From: Hypericum androsaemum | Taxonomy: Eukaryota > Streptophyta > Magnoliopsida > Malpighiales > Hypericaceae | DNA length: 64,000 bases | Reading direction: 5' to 3' | Assembly (NCBI GenBank): GCA_963995505.1 | Contig: OZ023185.1 | Location: forward strand, 18,673,691-18,737,690 | In this document: one piece after another, positions 58,921 to 64,000 of the stretch | Layout: every line of letters begins with the position of its first letter | Position numbering within the stretch: the first letter of the stretch is position 1 | The notes under the pieces: model-generated | Databases searched by the model: none | Seen by the model: the letters and a program-made list of their open reading frames with translations, nothing else | Told to the model about the DNA's origin: nothing | Translations under genes and position numbers: made by a program

Positions 58921-59486
58921 CAATAAAATCTCTATAAAGTAATTTTCATTAAAGTGATAACTTTTTTAAAATGATAAAAAATTCTGGTCCCGAGCCAGGA
59001 CTAATGTTAAAATTTAATAACCTCTCTATCATAATAACTAGTACTTTTTCGGAAGATATTAGTAGTAAATTTCGGTCCCAACTTTCACACTAAATGATAT
59101 TTTTGAATAAATACATATATTTTTACATATTTTACGAATGTGCAAAATATTTTAAGATACAATTTATGCTAAAATACTTTTTTTATAAATCTTACATCAT
59201 CATTCATATTCTAAATTATCTTCAAATTGTGTTTCTTATAATCGTCTTATTGTTTAAGAAATATCTCAATTGAGTATTGAATTTGAATAACGCTATAAGC
59301 CTCAGATTTTATGTAACTTGAATATAGATAAAGTAATTTTTTGTATTTATGTATTTGTTGACCAAAAAACTATTTTTTAATAATTGTGAAGTAAAAAATG
59401 CGAACCTCTCTGATATGATAACATCTCTAAAGTAATACTTTTCTCTAGTCTCACTATATTACTTTATAGTGATTTTACTGTATTGT
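58921..59486. mobile_element. MITE-like element with AAAATCTCTATAAAGTAAT ends
   Basis: The left end reads CAATAAAATCTCTATAAAGTAA and the right end, inverted, CAGTAAAATCACTATAAAGTAA; both are followed by ATAAC-rich and CTGGTCCC/CTAGTCTC-like blocks. TA flanks both ends. A diverged copy of the right half lies at about 60115-60422, and another, inverted, near 38160-38420. Confidence 0.6.
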
Positions 59487-60536
59487 GTTTGCAATGGCTA
59501 AATTCGATTTTTTTAAGTACAAACAATTCATTTACAAATTGAGGTAAATGTTTGCTGTACATGTAGCAGTAAGGTACAATATATCAGTATTAAATATGTA
59601 TTGACCGAATTTTCAAATCTTTTAAAAATTGTAATCTACTAAAATTTATATAATGAAAAAGAAAGGGGAAACCTGTCTTGTCTGAGCTTAGCTTCTGTTG
59701 ACCTATAACAAGAGTAGCTTCAGGTATGACTAGTTTTCGAGGTCCTTTCTCTCTCCATAGAGTCCTTGGGGCAAGCGATAATTAACTAGCGGACTAAAAC
59801 CCACTATGAGACATTCCTAGAAACGATGGTTCCATTTCCATTAAGTGGCTCTTTTATTATTTCTCCATTGGAAATAGGATCGAGACCCATCCACAGACAC
59901 CAGGCAATTTGCTCCCATTAATATGTTTCTTTAACTTTTTTAAATAATTAAATACGTTTTATATGGGAAATTGCGCATCAGGGATTAATTACAAAAGACA
60001 GATAGATAGAATATCCTTCATATTTAACGGATGGGCGGCGAGTATTCACTTAGTGGAATAATTTAGATTGAATTAAACAAGATTGCTAAAAAAAATTTAA
60101 GTCACTAATTTATGTTAGATTTGTTTGTTTGATAAATTTTACATCATCATTTAGGATTGTGTTCAAATAGCTTTTGTGATCGTCGTCTTGTTGTAAAAAG
60201 ATGTTCCAATCGATTATATCATTTGAATAACAATATAATTTGATATTTTAGGTGACTTGAATATAAACAAAATATTTTTTTGTATTTACGTAATAATTGC
60301 TCCAAAATTCAATATTGATATTTTTGGAGAAAAAACGTAAACATCTCTTATGTGATAACATTTTTAAAATAATATTTTTCTCTGGTCCCAACGATATCTC
60401 TTTAAAGAGATTTTACCGTACTTGATTTCATCACTCTTTTTTTCATTATGTTCGATTCAAAATTTGAAATACAACTATGTAAACATATATTATTTTTCAG
60501 CTCTAACTTTATTTGATTAATTTAAATTATTCGATT

Positions 60537-60600
<64 letters not shown>

Positions 60601-60877
60601 AAAAAGAGAGGAGGAAATATAGAAAGGTTATGAAATAAGTTCACAACATCGAAAACTAAAAGGTAATTATATATCTTTTATTGTTCCTAAATGTAATTAA
60701 ATATCTCAGTTGCATTTACCATCAAATGTCTCTTATTAATCATGTGATAAATCATTTTTTTCACAAACCATCGCCATATATGAGAATTCTTTAACTACTT
60801 AATCGTTATTTTTTAAGAGTATTTCCATGCATTGTATAGGAAGAGTCATCCTACCTCACTCTCCTCTATTTTTTCTT
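59487..60877. other. AT-rich intergenic DNA with a MITE fragment
   Basis: 60115-60422 matches the right half of the 58.9-kb MITE and ends GAGATTTTACCGTA. The rest shows nothing else apart from the AT microsatellite listed separately. Confidence 0.4.
60539..60596 (+). repeat. (AT)29 microsatellite
   Basis: Uninterrupted AT dinucleotides. Confidence 0.97.
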
Positions 60878-62215
60878 GGGAAAAGTACTGTTTAGTATCC
60901 TGTAATTTACCTTTTTTACAATAGGACTATATAGTTTAAAAACTATCAATCAGGTCCAAGTTATTTAAAAAATAATCAACCTACGGTCCCGCCCAGATCC
61001 GGCCGACTTCCGAACCTAGCTGGACCACCATGTCATCAAAACAACCCCGCTTTTGTTTTACGTGGCGTTGATGTGTCTTAAAGAAAAATATCAAAAAAGT
61101 TCCTAAAAAGTTTTTTATCCTCTCCCTCTTCTCCTCTTCCTCCTTCATCCTCTCTCTCCTCCACCACCAAATCCAGCAACAAAAACATCCAACTAATGAT
61201 ACCAGCCCAACCTCCCAATAACACCCACAACACACAAAATCACCCAAACCCACGTCAACGCCAAATCTCCAAAACCTTAAACCTAACCAAAGAAATTGAA
61301 AATGGCGGTGTTCCTTGACCAAGAAAACAACCATAAACACCAAAAGGAAGAGCGCCTAAGTGGTGTCCCACCTCCCATCCTCCCGCGCGGTGAATAGGGA
61401 GATGTTCCCGTCGGAGGAGCCGCATGGAAATGGCCCTACACTTCAACTTCACCTACTCCTCCCCTTCTATTCGGCCGCATCTCCCTCCCTCGGCTCCACA
61501 TCCCACTTCAAAGCTCCAATCTTTAACCCCAAATTCTCGCTTTTTTACCTCTCGTGCGACTCCCCACTTCCTCGCCCTCCCCCACCGCACTTTTCACCAT
61601 TGACTCCGTACCCGAGGCCGCCTACGCTGCCGACAAGCGCATCCTCCTTGAGGCCAGAGGGTTAACAGCCATGATCTTTACGGATCTGTGTTCGTGATAA
61701 AGATTGGATTTTTGGTCGTCATTAGTATTTTTCTTCTTCTTCTTCCAGATCTGTCCATGAGAAAGATAAAGGATTGGATTTCGTTGTTGGTGGTGGAGGA
61801 GGAGGATAAAACTATTACAAAAAGGGAAAAGTTTACTTATGAGAAGATGTAACCCAACTTTCATGTTTTGGTTATTTTTGTGGTATTAGATTTTTTTGGG
61901 GTGAAATTTTGTGGGATTAGATGAGGAAGAAGATGGGTGAAGGGAAAAGAGGAGTGGAGGGAAAAAATTAATAAATTTAGAATTTTTATGAAATTTGCCT
62001 TTAAGACACTCATCCGCACATTCATCAAGCCACGTCAGACTAAACGAGGTCGTTTTGATGACGTGCTGGTCCAGCTAGGTTCGGAAATAACACGGACTAA
62101 GTCGGGACCGTAGGTTGATAATTTTTGAAATAACTTAGACCTGATTGATAATTTTTAAACTATACGGTCCTATCGCAAAAAGGTAAAACTACAGAGTACT
62201 AAACAGTATTTTCCC
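60878..62215. mobile_element. Mutator-like element, 1338 bp
   Basis: Inverted repeats begin GGGAAAAGTACTGTTTAGTA and GGGAAAATACTGTTTAGTA and run about 170 bp, including TAAAAACTATCAATCAGGTC, AACCTACGGTCCCG and GAACCTAGCTGGACCA. The flanks are T-rich (ttttttctt / ttttattct), so a 9-bp duplication is possible but not demonstrated. The interior (about 61360-61680) is GC-rich and coding-like; one frame near 61600-61660 reads IDSVPEAAYAADKRILLEAR, which looks like real protein but was not recognised. Confidence 0.82.
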
Positions 62216-62475
62216 TTTTATTCTTTTGAAAATTTAATACTCGATTTTAAATAATAAAAAATATATTTTTGTGAATAATAATGAAAAATATTTACGGAGC
62301 TTCTTCTGGGTCCCTCTCAGCTTTTCGGCGTCGTTATCTACAACTTTTGTCCTCGCTTCTTCCTTTTTCTTACGCCTTCCGTCTCTCTTTTCCCCTCTCC
62401 TTCCTCTTATCACCTTATACCAAAATATAGGTATTTACCCCTTAAAAAAATAATTAAATTAGTAACCCTAAGCTA
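62216..62475 (+). promoter_or_regulatory. Upstream region of the 62.5-kb gene
   Basis: It is pyrimidine-rich near 62330-62410 and should carry the promoter and leader of the next gene. No motif was assigned. Confidence 0.3.
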
Positions 62476-62694
62476 ATGTCTTCCTCGCCGTCGTCCTCTT
62501 CGTCGTCGTCAAGAGCCGGAAGACCATCGAGGGGTGAATACGAAGGGCCGTCAAGGGCTCGCCGACGTGGCATCCGTGTGAACGAGGTGTGGCCTGAGCC
62601 CTTCTTAGAGGCTCTCGCCTTCCAGGTTGCACTTGACGGTTCTCGCCTCGCCGGCCGCCTCGCCGCCGCCCAGGCTCTTGCCAATGTGTTTCAG
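62476..62694 (+). CDS. First coding exon of a gene running off the window
   Basis: The ATG at 62476 opens a GC-rich exon of exactly 73 codons, ending TTTCAG before GTCACC, a plausible donor. It begins with a Ser run (MSSSPSSSSSSSRAGRPS), then RARRRGIRVNEVWPEPFLEA and LAFQVALDGSRLAGRLAAA, ending ALANVFQ. The part from VNEVWPEPFLEAL on looks like the start of an F-box-like helical domain in plant proteins, but I am not sure of the family. No second exon was found before 64000, so the intron is longer than 1.3 kb or the gene is incomplete. Confidence 0.55.
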
Positions 62695-64000
62695 GTCACC
62701 GATCCTCCCCATCTTCTTTGTCTTTTATGTATAATGGAATTTTTGACGAGGTTATGTTTTTTTCCCCGTATTGTATAATATTCGAACACTCACTAACTAA
62801 CGGAATTCCAGGTTAATAGAATGATAATAATAATAGATCAAAACAAAAATATGATAATAGAATGGGAATGTGTTTGTCTATAGTTATGGGCGATGACGTA
62901 ACGCTTCTGTGGTATATTTTCTGTAGGTTTTTAGGTTTCGAAATTACATGTTGTCTTAAATATATGATTTGGTCAAAGATCGTTTTTGAAATTTCCATGT
63001 TGAAACAAAATGTTTCTCTTTAAAGCCCAAATTCCGGAAGAGTGAGAAAATGTTTTTCTGAAGAAAATATATATAAGTAAAGAAGTAAGGACCAATGATT
63101 AAGGAAGAAAATCCTTTTTGATGGGTCCATTTGTTTTTGCAACTAAAATCTATGTCCCTTTACGAAAAAGACAATTTATTTTCCTTTTACAAGATTTGTT
63201 GTATATGCATATACTGAATTCTTTCGGTCTCGCATAGTGTTTGCTGATGTTTTTTCCATCGACATCTTTTATATTTTAAAATTTGAATCAAAAATTTTCA
63301 TACTGGAATTTGCATCGGTTACCACTTTACTAACTTCTGTAGGTTATAGTTGTAGTCTGGTACATCTTGGGAAATTCTAGTTTCCCACTTTTCACCATTG
63401 CAAACACAAGAATGTCTATTTAGAGGTGTCTTCCATTGAACAAAAAGGTCTCTTTTGGTCCTGACCTGAATTTTCCAATTGCTTTCCCTCTCTTGGCTTT
63501 ATGTTTCGTTGTCATAGAATCCATGCCTTTTTGACCCAAGGAGATACTTCCCCCAAACAATACTTCGGATAGAGACATGTTATGAAGTCTACTTCAAAAG
63601 TCGGAATTTGTAGGGATTTCTATTGGCATATTTATTATGAGATGAGAGGCTCTGTCCCCTTACCTTAACCATGTAACTTGCAACTCCAACAACATAGTTT
63701 ACCCTCTAGCTCAAACAAAAAAATTCAAGACATTAACATTATGTTTTTGTTAGAAAAATTTTGCCACATTTAAACTGTTCTATCCGACCTTAACATGAAT
63801 TAGTCGACATATGGTCATCCTGTTAAATATAATATCAACAAAAAAAACTACAGTTACTATTTTTTAAGAGGGTCATATACACCATTACACTTCAAAGAAT
63901 ACGAACCGAATTTGTCTAGTTTTATCTTTTTTTAGGGGATTTGTCTAGTTTTATCAGCTTCTTCTTAAATATTTGCTTCTTTTTACGTTTTTGAAAGCTT
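62695..64000 (+). other. Probable intron or 3' flank, no exon found
   Basis: The stretch is AT-rich with no frame above 61 codons on either strand. Several TAG/CAG acceptor-like sites occur (for example near 63340), but none is followed by a convincing exon. Confidence 0.35.

Overview
This is nuclear DNA from a flowering plant, almost certainly a eudicot. The evidence is intron-split plant genes with GT/AG junctions (phytochrome E, a plastid-type glucose-6-phosphate dehydrogenase, a SnRK1 beta subunit) embedded in AT-rich DNA full of plant transposons. The species cannot be told from the sequence. No bacterial genes, operons or CRISPR arrays are present.

Layout. 0-10 kb: an RNase H-like relic, a 6.3-kb Copia LTR retrotransposon, and beside it a Mutator-like element carrying a broken piece of the diphthamide gene DPH1. 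11-15 kb: a small membrane protein gene (minus strand) and another Mutator-like element. 15.7-23.4 kb: a stack of nested insertions. A roughly 1.3-kb Mutator-like host has been split by a foldback element (itself split by a solo LTR), by a non-autonomous LTR retrotransposon with three LTRs, and by a further terminal-inverted-repeat element. 25-26.5 kb: another such element. 29-35.4 kb: three genes, namely the SnRK1 beta subunit (+), a predicted plastid one-helix protein (-), and a 98-residue membrane protein (+). 36.7-39.2 kb: two Mutator-like elements, one a 327-bp near-perfect hairpin. 41-45 kb: complete phytochrome E (+, four coding exons, 1122 residues). 46.9-47.4 kb: a DUF4408/DUF761-type gene (-). 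48.4-49.2 kb: a large purine/pyrimidine hairpin element. 50-52.8 kb: plastid G6PDH (+, ten coding exons, 585 residues). 53.9-62.2 kb: a truncated LINE, three more Mutator-like elements, a tandem TRIM retrotransposon and smaller MITEs. 62.5 kb to the end: the first exon of a gene that runs off the window.

The functional genes are independent single-copy plant genes: light sensing (PHYE), energy signalling (SnRK1 beta) and plastid NADPH supply (G6PDH). Nothing suggests they form a cluster. The distinctive part of the window is the mobile DNA. At least eight elements of about 0.3-1.3 kb (roughly eleven with the less certain ones) have long terminal inverted repeats, several with perfect or near-perfect 9-bp target duplications, and most carry unrelated GC-rich inserts, often internally tandem-duplicated. 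This looks like a local population of Pack-MULE-type elements. The two most unusual signals are (1) a Copia element with no recognisable tRNA primer site but a perfect 15-bp inverted repeat joining its U5 region to the position where the primer site should be, and (2) a TSD-flanked non-autonomous LTR element with a directly abutting LTR-LTR pair and one long unrecognised reading frame.
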